Source: Mageeibacillus sp. UBA5770
GTDB taxonomy: Bacteria > Bacillota_A > Clostridia > Saccharofermentanales > Saccharofermentanaceae
Reading direction: 5' to 3'
Length of the DNA: 5,110 nt
Assembly (NCBI GenBank): GCA_002418705.1
Contig: DIEQ01000102.1
Location: 1,251-6,360, forward strand
The notes beneath the pieces were generated by a model, which had not been told where the DNA came from, did no database searches, and saw only the letters and a program-made list of their open reading frames with translations. The stretch's first letter is position 1. Each line of letters begins with the position of its first letter. A program made the translations under genes and the position numbers. Shown piece after piece: positions 1-5,110 of the stretch.

Positions 1-214
1 TCATCGTGCAGGAACCCAGCGGATAGAACCCGCAGTTCACGCCGTGCACACGTTTTGAAAGCGCCGTATAATGCCTCGTCAGTTCATTTTCACTTATGTG
101 CGGCAGATCAAGTGACTGGCTCCTGGTCTCGCTGAGCGCGGCCTCCGGAACATCACAGGGCGGCATGAGGCACAGACTCTGTCCGTCAGTACCGCATTCA
201 AATATGAGCTTCAT
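1..214 (-). CDS. gcvPB: Glycine dehydrogenase (decarboxylating) subunit 2, N-terminal part
   Basis: This is the start of the beta subunit of the split P-protein, the subunit that carries the PLP-binding lysine (outside the window). ATG at 214-212 begins 71 visible codons. The fragment contains the diagnostic HYTALS followed by GVNCGFYPLGSCTM (about residues 58-71), which matches the conserved GVDxGFYPLGSCTMKYNPK block of GcvPB; in relatives this block also sits some 60-80 residues from the N-terminus. AGGGAGG at 230-224 is 9 bases upstream, inside the end of gcvPA, and the gcvPA stop is one base before the ATG, so the two subunits are probably translationally coupled for equal amounts. The upstream in-frame stop in gcvPA could therefore also lower gcvPB translation through loss of coupling or polarity; this is inference. 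The reading frame shown is undamaged. Confidence 0.93.
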   Translation of the reverse strand, partial: MKLIFECGTDGQSLCLMPPCDVPEAALSETRSQSLDLPHISENELTRHYTALSKRVHGVNCGFYPLGSCTM

Positions 215-215
215 A

Positions 216-824
216 TCAGCACACCTCCCTGATTATTTCAATTGTCCTGTCGAGTTCAGCTTTGGTTACGACCTCGGTCACACACCACAGTATGCCTCCC
301 TCAACCGGAAGACCGCCGAGTATCCCGTGCTCTTCGAGTGCTTTCAGGACCCTGTCCGGATCGGGACATGCGGTGACGAATTCATGAAAAAATTCTCCGT
401 CGTATTTCAATTTCCAGCCCAGATCCGACTGCAGGCAGTCGGCAAGGTAATGTGCCTTTGACATACAGAGATTTGCGGCTTGTTTCATACCCTTTTCTCC
501 CATAGCGGACATGTATACACCGGCAGTGAATGCGCACAGCGCCTGATTGGAGCAGATGTTGGACGATGCCTTTTCACGGCGGATATGCTGTTCGCGTGCC
601 GTCAGTGTAAGCACAAAACCACGCTCGCCGTCGACATCGGCCGTCTGGCCGACGATTCGGCCGGGAAGCCTGCGCATCATGGATTTTACACATGCCATGA
701 ACCCAAGGTACGGGCCTCCGAAAGCCAGGCTCAGCCCAAGGGGCTGCCCCTCTCCGACCGCGATGTCAGCACCGCATTCAAAAGGTGTCTTCATGACGGC
801 GCAGGCAATCGGATTGACGCCCAT
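216..824 (-). CDS. gcvPA: GcvPA C-terminal half, downstream of the in-frame stop
   Basis: This 202-residue reading begins at the first ATG after the stop (824-822), but that methionine lies inside a conserved strand (AKFIMGVNP), and the bases before it show no ribosome binding site. The open frame in fact extends back to 866, directly against the TAA. It is better read as the untranslated or poorly reinitiated remainder of gcvPA than as a separate gene. The conserved boxes VGEGQPLG, FGGPYLGF and REQHIRREK are intact. It ends in TGA one base before the gcvPB ATG. Confidence 0.5.
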   Translation of the reverse strand: MGVNPIACAVMKTPFECGADIAVGEGQPLGLSLAFGGPYLGFMACVKSMMRRLPGRIVGQTADVDGERGFVLTLTAREQHIRREKASSNICSNQALCAFTAGVYMSAMGEKGMKQAANLCMSKAHYLADCLQSDLGWKLKYDGEFFHEFVTACPDPDRVLKALEEHGILGGLPVEGGILWCVTEVVTKAELDRTIEIIREVC

Positions 825-866
825 TATGAACTTGGCACCGGCCGCATGGGCGATTTCGCCTAAAGC

Positions 867-869
867 TTA
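867..869 (-). other. Premature TAA codon in gcvPA
   Basis: The minus-strand reading is GAA GAT GCA TAA GCT TTA GGC GAA, with the frame continuous across the stop. A one-base change at 869 (T to G on the coding strand) would restore glutamate, or to C would give glutamine, and the protein would then have normal length. Confidence 0.9.
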
Positions 870-1526
870 TGCATCTTCCATTTGCCCGTGCCAGTTGGGC
901 TGCTGCAGATAAAAGCAGGATGCATCTTCACCAATCATTGTTTTTAATGCATCTGCGTCAGTACGGCCGTCTTTTTCCGGAACAATTACAAGCGGTGTTC
1001 CGGATCCGGAAGAATACGTCTGTATAGTCGAAATAACCTGCGGATCTGAGCTGGCAGAGACATAAGCCTTGAGGCGTTTTCTGTCCCTGCACATCGCAGC
1101 AGCTTCCGCAGCCGCAGAAGCGCCGTCATACACGGATGCATTGGAGACATCCATCCCGGTAAGCATGCAGATCATTGTCTGGAATTCGAAAATAGCCTGC
1201 AGTATTCCCTGACTTATCTCGGCCTGATATGGCGTGTAAGCTGTAATAAATTCTTCGCGGGAGGTAATGCTTTTAACCACTGCCGGTATAAAGTGATTAT
1301 ATGCCCCGGCACCGCGCAGGATCGTCCTGAACACTTTGTTTTTATCAGCTATCGCCGTAACTGCGGCACGCACGGCAAGTTCGCACAGACCCTCCGGAAG
1401 GTCAAGATCACCCCTTATGAACATGCTGTCCGGCACGTTGGCATAGAGTTCATTAACAGAACGTATGCCGATAGCTGTGAGCATCTGTTCACTTTCCGTA
1501 TGAGTCGTCGGGACATATGTTCCCAT
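867..1526 (-). CDS. gcvPA: GcvPA N-terminal half, the product translated up to the in-frame stop
   Basis: This is the 219-residue polypeptide expected from the native ATG at 1526, which follows GGGGAGG by 9 bases and stands 4 bases after the gcvH stop. It ends GQMEDA and then TAA, right after the conserved QQPN segment (NWHG here, where relatives usually have NFFG). It covers about half of the subunit and lacks the VGEGQPLG and REQHIRREK blocks, so it is unlikely to be active alone. See the full gcvPA entry for the combined reading. Confidence 0.7.
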   Translation of the reverse strand: MGTYVPTTHTESEQMLTAIGIRSVNELYANVPDSMFIRGDLDLPEGLCELAVRAAVTAIADKNKVFRTILRGAGAYNHFIPAVVKSITSREEFITAYTPYQAEISQGILQAIFEFQTMICMLTGMDVSNASVYDGASAAAEAAAMCRDRKRLKAYVSASSDPQVISTIQTYSSGSGTPLVIVPEKDGRTDADALKTMIGEDASCFYLQQPNWHGQMEDA

Positions 1527-1530
1527 CTCG

Positions 1531-1914
1531 TTACGCCTCCCCTGATTCTATGAATGCTGCATACGCCGCGGCGTCCATAAGCGGATCAGTAATAGTGATT
1601 TCTTCCAATTTTGCTATCCAGGCGCCATACGGATCATCATTAAGCTTCTCCGGAGCATCCAGCAGCGCCTCATTTATTTCGATAATCCTGCCTGATACGG
1701 GACTGATGACATCAGATACGGCTTTTACAGATTCGACGTCGCAGAGTACCTCTCCCTGTACTGCTTCATCTCCGACATGAGGCAGATTAATAAATACGAG
1801 GCCTCCCAGTTCAGATTGTGCATAATCGGTAATTCCGATAAGACAGGTTGCTTTATCCAGCAGCTTTACCCATTCATGTGTTTTGGAGTACTTGAGTTCT
1901 TCCGGTACATTCAT
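1531..1914 (-). CDS. gcvH: Glycine cleavage system H-protein
   Basis: The H-protein is the small lipoylated carrier that shuttles the aminomethyl intermediate between the P-, T- and L-proteins. It is 127 residues, the normal size. The N-terminal YSKTHEWVK (residues 9-17), GITDYAQSELGGLVFINLP and GEVLCDVESVKAVSDVISPVSG blocks are diagnostic. The lipoyl-accepting lysine is K64 within ESVKAVSD, encoded near 1725-1723. The C-terminus NDDPYGAWIAKLE is also typical of the family. Start ATG at 1914 has GAGGAGG at 1929-1923, 8 bases upstream. The gene ends with TAA at 1533-1531, four bases before gcvPA, whose ribosome binding site lies inside the gcvH 3' end. That TAA is a natural stop at the expected end of the protein, so TAA is a normal stop codon in this genome. 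Confidence 0.97.
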   Translation of the reverse strand: MNVPEELKYSKTHEWVKLLDKATCLIGITDYAQSELGGLVFINLPHVGDEAVQGEVLCDVESVKAVSDVISPVSGRIIEINEALLDAPEKLNDDPYGAWIAKLEEITITDPLMDAAAYAAFIESGEA

Positions 1915-1958
1915 CTTTTTATCCTCCTCATAATTTTGTGGAATTAGAAATAATCACA

Positions 1959-3056
1959 TCAGCGGTTCCTATTATAAAAAGGCAGAGGCACGATGACAGC
2001 CTCAACCATACGTCCCCGAACATCAACAAGCAGCCCCGTACCTTCCAGATAACCTTCAGCCGGGACGTATGCCATTGCAGCAGCATACCCAAGGTACGGG
2101 CAGAAGGTACCGGATGACACCCATCCGATCCGGATGCCGTCCATGTCATGCACGGGGCACTGCTCACGGGCTATTCCGCGTCCGGTCACCCGAAGACCAA
2201 CCCGTTTCACAGATGGGGCACCGCGTGCAATAATCGCCTGTTTCCCAAGAAAATCCTTACCGTCAAGTCTGCAGGGCAAGCCTGCCTCAACCGGTGAAAT
2301 GTCGTCATTCATCTCATGTCCGTACAGTGGCATCGAAGCCTCAAGACGCAGCGTATCACGGGCGCCAAGTCCGCAGGGGATCAGCCCTTCATCCTCACCT
2401 GCGCGCAACAGGGCATTCCAAAGATCCGGGGCGTCTTGCGGTCTGCAGTATATTTCATAACCGAGCTCGCCTGTATAACCCGTGCGGGATATCAGGGCCC
2501 TGATTTTACGTGACCCCGTATCAACCTCGCCGTTCTCGATAAAATAATAATATTTAACCGGAATATCAGCGGCATCGCAGAGCTTTCTGAGAATTGTGTC
2601 CGATGCAGGCCCCTGAATGGCAATCTGTGCCATGGATTCCGAGATATCCTCGTATCTCACGTCACCGGTGAGATGATCTGCTACCCAGGCAGCATCCTTA
2701 TCGTGGTTGCCGGCGTTTACGACAAGCATGTACTTATCGGATTTCATGCGGTATATCACAAGGTCATCTACGATGCCGCCCTTGTCGTTGCACAGCATGG
2801 CATACCTCACCTGTCCGTCCGTCATCGCTGATATGTCCGTCGTGCACAGATGCTGAATATTCGATACCGCATCGGGGCCTTCAAGTATTAGCTCAGCCAT
2901 ATGCGAGACATCAAAAAGTCCGGCATGGGTGCGTACCGCCATGTGCTCGGCAATAACTCCTGTGCTGTACTGTACGGGAAGCAGATATCCGCCGAAAGGA
3001 ACGATTTTTCCTCCAAGGGCTTCATGTACGTCATATAATGGTGTTTTTTTGTCCAT
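1959..3056 (-). CDS. gcvT: Aminomethyltransferase, glycine cleavage T-protein
   Basis: The T-protein transfers the methylene group from aminomethyl-lipoyl H-protein to tetrahydrofolate, releasing ammonia and forming 5,10-methylene-THF. The protein has 365 residues, the normal length. Family landmarks are [19 protein letters not shown] at the N-terminus, GLFDVSHM (residues 47-53), GGIVDDL (93-99, containing the conserved folate-site aspartate), [13 protein letters not shown], the [11 protein letters not shown] block, and a C-terminal PFYNR that resembles the usual PFYKR. The start is ATG at 3056: it begins the conserved N-terminus and has AAGGAG at 3070-3065, 8 bases upstream. A longer open frame from 3191 runs through the riboswitch and is not a real start. 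This is the first gene of the operon; it lies 15 bases past the terminator U-tract region plus its binding site. The stop is TGA, followed by a 44-base gap to gcvH. Confidence 0.97.
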   Translation of the reverse strand: MDKKTPLYDVHEALGGKIVPFGGYLLPVQYSTGVIAEHMAVRTHAGLFDVSHMAELILEGPDAVSNIQHLCTTDISAMTDGQVRYAMLCNDKGGIVDDLVIYRMKSDKYMLVVNAGNHDKDAAWVADHLTGDVRYEDISESMAQIAIQGPASDTILRKLCDAADIPVKYYYFIENGEVDTGSRKIRALISRTGYTGELGYEIYCRPQDAPDLWNALLRAGEDEGLIPCGLGARDTLRLEASMPLYGHEMNDDISPVEAGLPCRLDGKDFLGKQAIIARGAPSVKRVGLRVTGRGIAREQCPVHDMDGIRIGWVSSGTFCPYLGYAAAMAYVPAEGYLEGTGLLVDVRGRMVEAVIVPLPFYNRNR

Positions 3057-3064
3057 TTCTGACA

Positions 3065-3070
3065 CTCCTT
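3065..3070 (-). promoter_or_regulatory. gcvT ribosome binding site
   Basis: AAGGAG stands 8 bases before the ATG at 3056 and decides that start over the longer open frame starting at 3191. It lies downstream of the terminator hairpin, so glycine control is probably transcriptional rather than by hiding this site. Confidence 0.85.
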
Positions 3071-3084
3071 CACATTTATTAGAT

Positions 3085-3134
3085 AAAAAAACAGAGATGC
3101 AGACCGGCATTTCACAGCCAGTCCTGCATCTCTG
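3085..3134 (-). terminator. Riboswitch-controlled intrinsic terminator
   Basis: On the minus strand the arm at 3134-3117 pairs with 3108-3092. The outer 11 base pairs (CAGAGATGCAG with CTGCATCTCTG) are perfect, followed by one bulged G and a GC-rich inner helix with one G-U pair. The loop is 8 bases and a run of seven T residues follows (3091-3085). The first bases of the 5' arm, CAGAG (3134-3130), also form the 3' strand of aptamer 2 P1. Glycine binding should therefore hold these bases and weaken the terminator, allowing read-through into gcvT. The structure is seen in the sequence; the ON direction is inferred from known gcvT riboswitches. Confidence 0.9.
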
Positions 3135-3300
3135 TTTGTTAACCTGAGAGATTCTCCGCCGCGTCTGCGGCAGGTTGCCCCTACGGTGCATATAAATGCT
3201 TTACAGAGTTCCGTCCGAATTCGGTTCTTTTGCCTGAGAGTTTTTTGCTCTTCCCCTTCGGCGCCGCATATGCAGTCTCTCCCGAATCCATCACCCGGAT
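3130..3300 (-). ncRNA. Tandem glycine riboswitch (two aptamers)
   Basis: Read on the minus strand, this leader carries both halves of the classic tandem glycine riboswitch. Aptamer 1 has CGGGAGAG, then GCGCCGAAGGGGAAG, then AACTCTCAGGCAAAAG, and is closed by P1 pairing ATTCGG (3287-3282) with CCGAAT (3224-3219). The linker GGACGGAACTCTG leads into aptamer 2, which has GCACCGTAGGGGCAA, a GCCGC-AGAC-GCGGC hairpin (3171-3158), and AATCTCTCAGGT. Aptamer 2 is closed by CTCTGT (3208-3203) pairing with ACAGAG (3135-3130). TCCG in the leader (3299-3296) can pair with CGGA in the linker (3217-3214), consistent with the known leader-linker kink-turn. The element precedes gcvT, the usual target: high glycine should turn on glycine cleavage. 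Its 3' closing bases are shared with the terminator that follows, which gives the switching mechanism. Confidence 0.95.
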
Positions 3301-3329
3301 ATTTAGTTGTTAATTCGATATCTGTTTTT

Positions 3330-3358
3330 ACTATATTCTTACTCACTGCTCCCGTCAA
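3330..3358 (-). promoter_or_regulatory. Sigma-A-type promoter of the gcv operon
   Basis: On the minus strand, TTGACG (3358-3353) and TATAGT (3335-3330) are separated by exactly 17 bases, a near-consensus vegetative promoter. Transcription would start near 3322-3324, about 25 bases before the first riboswitch helix and about 265 bases before gcvT. It stands in the short gap right after the activase stop codon, so gcv has its own promoter even though the genes upstream run in the same direction. The assignment comes from sequence only. Confidence 0.75.
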
Positions 3359-3404
3359 TCCCTTTGGACGCCTGCGTCAGTATTCGATTGACACGGAAGG
3401 ATTG
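3359..3404. other. Short spacer between activase and gcv promoter, no clear terminator
   Basis: The 46 bases between the activase stop and the gcv -35 box hold two small inverted repeats: TGACA/TGTCA (arms 3407-3403 and 3393-3389, 9-base loop, touching the stop codon) and GACGC/GCGTC at 3378-3367 with a 2-base centre. Neither is followed by a T-run, so no intrinsic terminator is supported. Transcripts from the glycyl radical enzyme unit may run into the riboswitch leader and meet the terminator there. Confidence 0.5.
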
Positions 3405-4367
3405 TCAGCCATGTACAACATTTACGATACCAGCCTCAGCAAGAATTCTATAAAACCGGTCCATTTCCTCCGGCGGGTACATCTTTGGATTCTTCGTAAA
3501 AAGGTAGGGCTGTCCAAGAAGATTATATTTACTTTTGGCCAGGGGATTATAGTTGAGAAGCTCCATCTGGATCTTCGGGGACAGTGTATGAATGAATTCT
3601 GCCACTGAACGGATATTATCTTCCGTGGCCGTGTAGCCCGGTATCATGGGTATTCTGACAAGAATCTGAGGCATCGTCTTACCGCTTCTGAGAAACGCGT
3701 CCAAAAAGCGAAAATTTTCTTTGATGAGCTCATTGTCTTTTCCGGTATAACGCAGATGCTTTTCGGCGTCAAATACCTTCATGTCGGCAATCAGCAAGTC
3801 CAGGTACGGCAAAAACAGGTCCAGAATCTGCGGACTTGCATAAAGACTCGTCTCGATGGCCGTCCGCAGATTCGCAGCCTTACATGCCTTCAAAACAGCC
3901 AACGTAAATTCCCACTGGTAAAATGGGTCACCACCGGAAAGGGTTACTCCGCCGAAGTCTCCGAAAAAGGCCGTGTCCTTTACCACCTCGTCCATTACCT
4001 GCTTAACAGTCATGTACTTTGAATCAAAGGCGAGAGCCATTGAGGGGCATACACCAACGCACTCCCCGCACTGAGTGCATTTTGCCTTGTCAACAGCAAT
4101 GCCGTCTTTTTTATTGCCGCTTACAAATGTTATCGCCTTTTCCGGACACACGCCGATACAGGTGCCGCAGGCAATACATTTATTTTTGAAATAGGACAGA
4201 TTTCTTTTTAGTTCTATACCTTCCGGATTCTGACACCACAGGCAGGAAAGCGGGCACCCTTTGGTAAACACCGTCGTACGGATGCCGGGCCCGTCATGTG
4301 TTGAGAAACGCTGTATGTCGAAGACAAGGCCGCAATCCGCGGAAAGGGATGGCTGATTCTTTTTCAT
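3405..4367 (-). CDS. Glycyl radical enzyme activating enzyme (radical SAM, two ferredoxin-type clusters)
   Basis: This 320-residue protein is a radical SAM activase that uses reduced [4Fe-4S] and S-adenosylmethionine to abstract hydrogen from the C-terminal glycine of its partner enzyme. The N-terminal FSTHDGPGIRTTVF stretch (residues 21-34) is typical of PflA-type activases. The radical SAM cluster motif CX3CX2C is C38, C42, C45. An inserted ferredoxin-like domain has two CX2CX2CX3C sets, C64/C67/C70/C74 and C97/C100/C103/C107, as in activases of PFL-like dehydratases and decarboxylases but not E. coli PflA. The SAM-binding GGE motif is present as SGGDP (residues 144-148), with Asp replacing the more common Glu. 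The ATG overlaps the stop of the upstream enzyme by one base (TGATG), and GGAG lies 8 bases before it, so translation is probably coupled. The pairing makes the role firm; the substrate of the partner enzyme stays unknown. It ends with TGA only about 46 bases before the gcv promoter. Confidence 0.95.
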   Translation of the reverse strand: MKKNQPSLSADCGLVFDIQRFSTHDGPGIRTTVFTKGCPLSCLWCQNPEGIELKRNLSYFKNKCIACGTCIGVCPEKAITFVSGNKKDGIAVDKAKCTQCGECVGVCPSMALAFDSKYMTVKQVMDEVVKDTAFFGDFGGVTLSGGDPFYQWEFTLAVLKACKAANLRTAIETSLYASPQILDLFLPYLDLLIADMKVFDAEKHLRYTGKDNELIKENFRFLDAFLRSGKTMPQILVRIPMIPGYTATEDNIRSVAEFIHTLSPKIQMELLNYNPLAKSKYNLLGQPYLFTKNPKMYPPEEMDRFYRILAEAGIVNVVHG

Positions 4368-5110
4368 CAGATATCTCCATAGCTTGTTCTTGCAATGATC
4401 TCGTTCTGAAGGTCGTCGGCCAGTTCCGTGAAGTACGCTGTATATCCGGCAACACGCACCGTCAGGCCGCGATATTTTTCCGGGTCTTTTTTAGCAGCCA
4501 GCAAGTCTTCTTTGCGGAGAACATTGAACTGGATATGAGGAATCTTCAAGTCAACAAAAGTCCGTAAAAATTGGGAAAACTTCTCAATACCTGATTCCGT
4601 GCTGAAGAACTCCGGCAGGAATTTCATATTCAGAAGGGTGCCGTTGCTTCCAAGCAGCGAATCGATCCGGGATACCGACTTCAGAACGGCAGTCGGACCG
4701 CTGACATCGCGTCCGTACACAGGCGACATACCGCCGTCAGCGAGGGGTTCCATGGAGAGCCGCCCGTCCGGTGTCGCACCGACGTTCTGTCCCATCGGAA
4801 CATGGGCAGATACGGTATAGAGTCCGGTGTGGTAAGGGCCTCCGCGGACGTTGGTAAAGTTCTTCATGGCGTTATTAAAGTGTCTTACCCATTTGTGTGC
4901 AATTTCATCCACCCATTCAATATCATTACCGTACTTCGGCGCATGGTTGAGCAGCGTAAGGCGAAGAACCTCATCGTCGCTGTAATTGGTCCGAAGTCCT
5001 TGAAGCAGGCGTTCCGGAGAGATCTTCTTCTCATCAAAGACGAGTTTTTTGATGGCGGCAAAACTGTCGGCGATATTTGCACCCTGAATGATCTGGATGC
5101 CGGACAGATT
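4367..5110 (-). CDS. Glycyl radical enzyme (pyruvate formate-lyase-like), C-terminal part
   Basis: This is the 3' end of a glycyl radical enzyme gene. The frame is open from the window edge to a TGA at 4369-4367, giving 247 residues. The C-terminal glycyl radical box is clear: RVAGYTAYF near residues 219-227 of the fragment, with the radical glycine encoded by GGA at 4447-4445, 25 residues before the end, followed by the usual LQNEIIART tail. Upstream, GATPDGR and EPLADGG match the conserved block of the large PFL-like family (PflD, glycerol/diol dehydratases, CutC choline lyase, HypD hydroxyproline dehydratase). The protein is a cytosolic, oxygen-sensitive enzyme whose glycine radical is made by the activase encoded just downstream. 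The active-site Cys loop and substrate pocket lie beyond 5110, so the reaction cannot be assigned. No small subunit gene sits between enzyme and activase, which argues against a hydroxyphenylacetate decarboxylase (HpdBCA layout). The GTG at 4912-4910 is an internal valine codon, not a start. Confidence 0.93.
   Translation of the reverse strand, partial: NLSGIQIIQGANIADSFAAIKKLVFDEKKISPERLLQGLRTNYSDDEVLRLTLLNHAPKYGNDIEWVDEIAHKWVRHFNNAMKNFTNVRGGPYHTGLYTVSAHVPMGQNVGATPDGRLSMEPLADGGMSPVYGRDVSGPTAVLKSVSRIDSLLGSNGTLLNMKFLPEFFSTESGIEKFSQFLRTFVDLKIPHIQFNVLRKEDLLAAKKDPEKYRGLTVRVAGYTAYFTELADDLQNEIIARTSYGDI

Larger units (their letters stand above)
216..1526 (-). pseudogene. gcvPA: Glycine dehydrogenase (decarboxylating) subunit 1, interrupted by an in-frame TAA
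   Basis: GcvPA is the alpha subunit of the split P-protein, which with GcvPB decarboxylates glycine and loads the aminomethyl group on H-protein. The frame from ATG 1526 to TGA 218-216 would encode 436 positions, close to the family's usual 440-450, but codon 220 is TAA (869-867). No frameshift is involved: the same frame continues as ALGEIAHAAGAKFIMGVNP immediately after the stop. The upstream half has GAGAYNHFIPAVV (72-84), the YTPYQAEISQG box (98-107) and the QQPN segment just before the break; the downstream half has VGEGQPLG, FGGPYLGF, REQHIRREK and SSNICSNQAL. From memory, relatives read roughly EDLEALGE here, so GAA to TAA is the simplest change. A GGGGAGG site (1542-1536) serves the ATG. 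The lack of any other damage points to a recent mutation or a base error. As written, the gene should not yield a working P-protein. Confidence 0.88.

Noticed and set aside
822..824. A true restart at the ATG inside gcvPA
   Set aside because: No Shine-Dalgarno sequence precedes it and the methionine falls within a conserved segment, leaving 14 family-like codons upstream untranslated.
867..869. Recoding of the gcvPA stop as selenocysteine or pyrrolysine
   Set aside because: The codon is TAA, whereas selenocysteine uses TGA and pyrrolysine uses TAG. The gcvH gene also ends naturally in TAA.
96..1553. Several plus-strand open frames opposite gcvPA and gcvPB
   Set aside because: They lie antisense to clearly conserved genes and show no recognisable domains or ribosome binding sites of their own.
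1959..3191. A 410-residue version of GcvT starting at 3191
   Set aside because: The extra 45 codons are translated riboswitch and terminator sequence. The conserved N-terminus begins at the ATG at 3056, which has a good ribosome binding site.
2888..3358. A 156-residue minus-strand open frame across the leader
   Set aside because: It runs through the promoter, riboswitch and terminator and then reads gcvT in a wrong frame; it shows no family resemblance or ribosome binding site.
3367..3407. Inverted repeats after the activase as a terminator or operator
   Set aside because: The stems are only 5 bp and no T-run follows; nothing ties them to a known regulator.
4910..4912. GTG as a start codon for a short glycyl radical protein (like the YfiD/GrcA spare part)
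   Set aside because: The frame continues upstream to the window edge with family-like sequence and there is no ribosome binding site before the GTG.
4885..5082. A second frame in the glycyl radical enzyme region that could suggest a frameshift
   Set aside because: Codon-by-codon reading shows that the main frame is open from 5110 to 4367 with sensible family sequence throughout; the other frame is a shadow.

Overview
The window looks like a piece of an anaerobic, low-to-moderate GC Gram-positive chromosome, most likely a member of the Clostridia. The reasons are a glycine cleavage P-protein split into two subunits (GcvPA and GcvPB), a tandem glycine riboswitch with an attached intrinsic terminator, strong AGGAGG-type ribosome binding sites before nearly every gene, and an oxygen-sensitive glycyl radical enzyme with its activase. 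The species cannot be named from the sequence. All genes lie on the minus strand, so they are read from right to left.

Right part (about 3405-5110): the last 247 codons of a glycyl radical enzyme (GRE), including the C-terminal radical glycine. A radical-SAM activating enzyme with two ferredoxin-type cluster motifs follows, coupled to it by a TGATG stop/start overlap. The substrate of the GRE cannot be decided because its active-site cysteine region lies outside the window.

Middle (about 3057-3404): a non-coding control region. It holds a well-formed sigma-A-type promoter, a tandem glycine riboswitch, and a strong intrinsic terminator. The 5' arm of the terminator includes the bases that close aptamer 2, which is the expected wiring of a glycine-activated ON switch.

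Left part (1-3056): the glycine cleavage operon gcvT-gcvH-gcvPA-gcvPB (the last gene is partial). T-protein, H-protein and the two P-protein subunits together split glycine into CO2, ammonia and methylene-tetrahydrofolate; L-protein (lipoamide dehydrogenase) is not in the window. The main anomaly is a single in-frame TAA at codon 220 of gcvPA (bases 867-869). The frame on both sides is otherwise intact and well conserved, so this is either a recent nonsense mutation that should disable the P-protein, or a sequencing or assembly error.

I found no wholly new system. The most unusual points are the broken gcvPA beneath an apparently intact riboswitch, and the GRE/activase pair placed directly upstream with no clear terminator between the two units.
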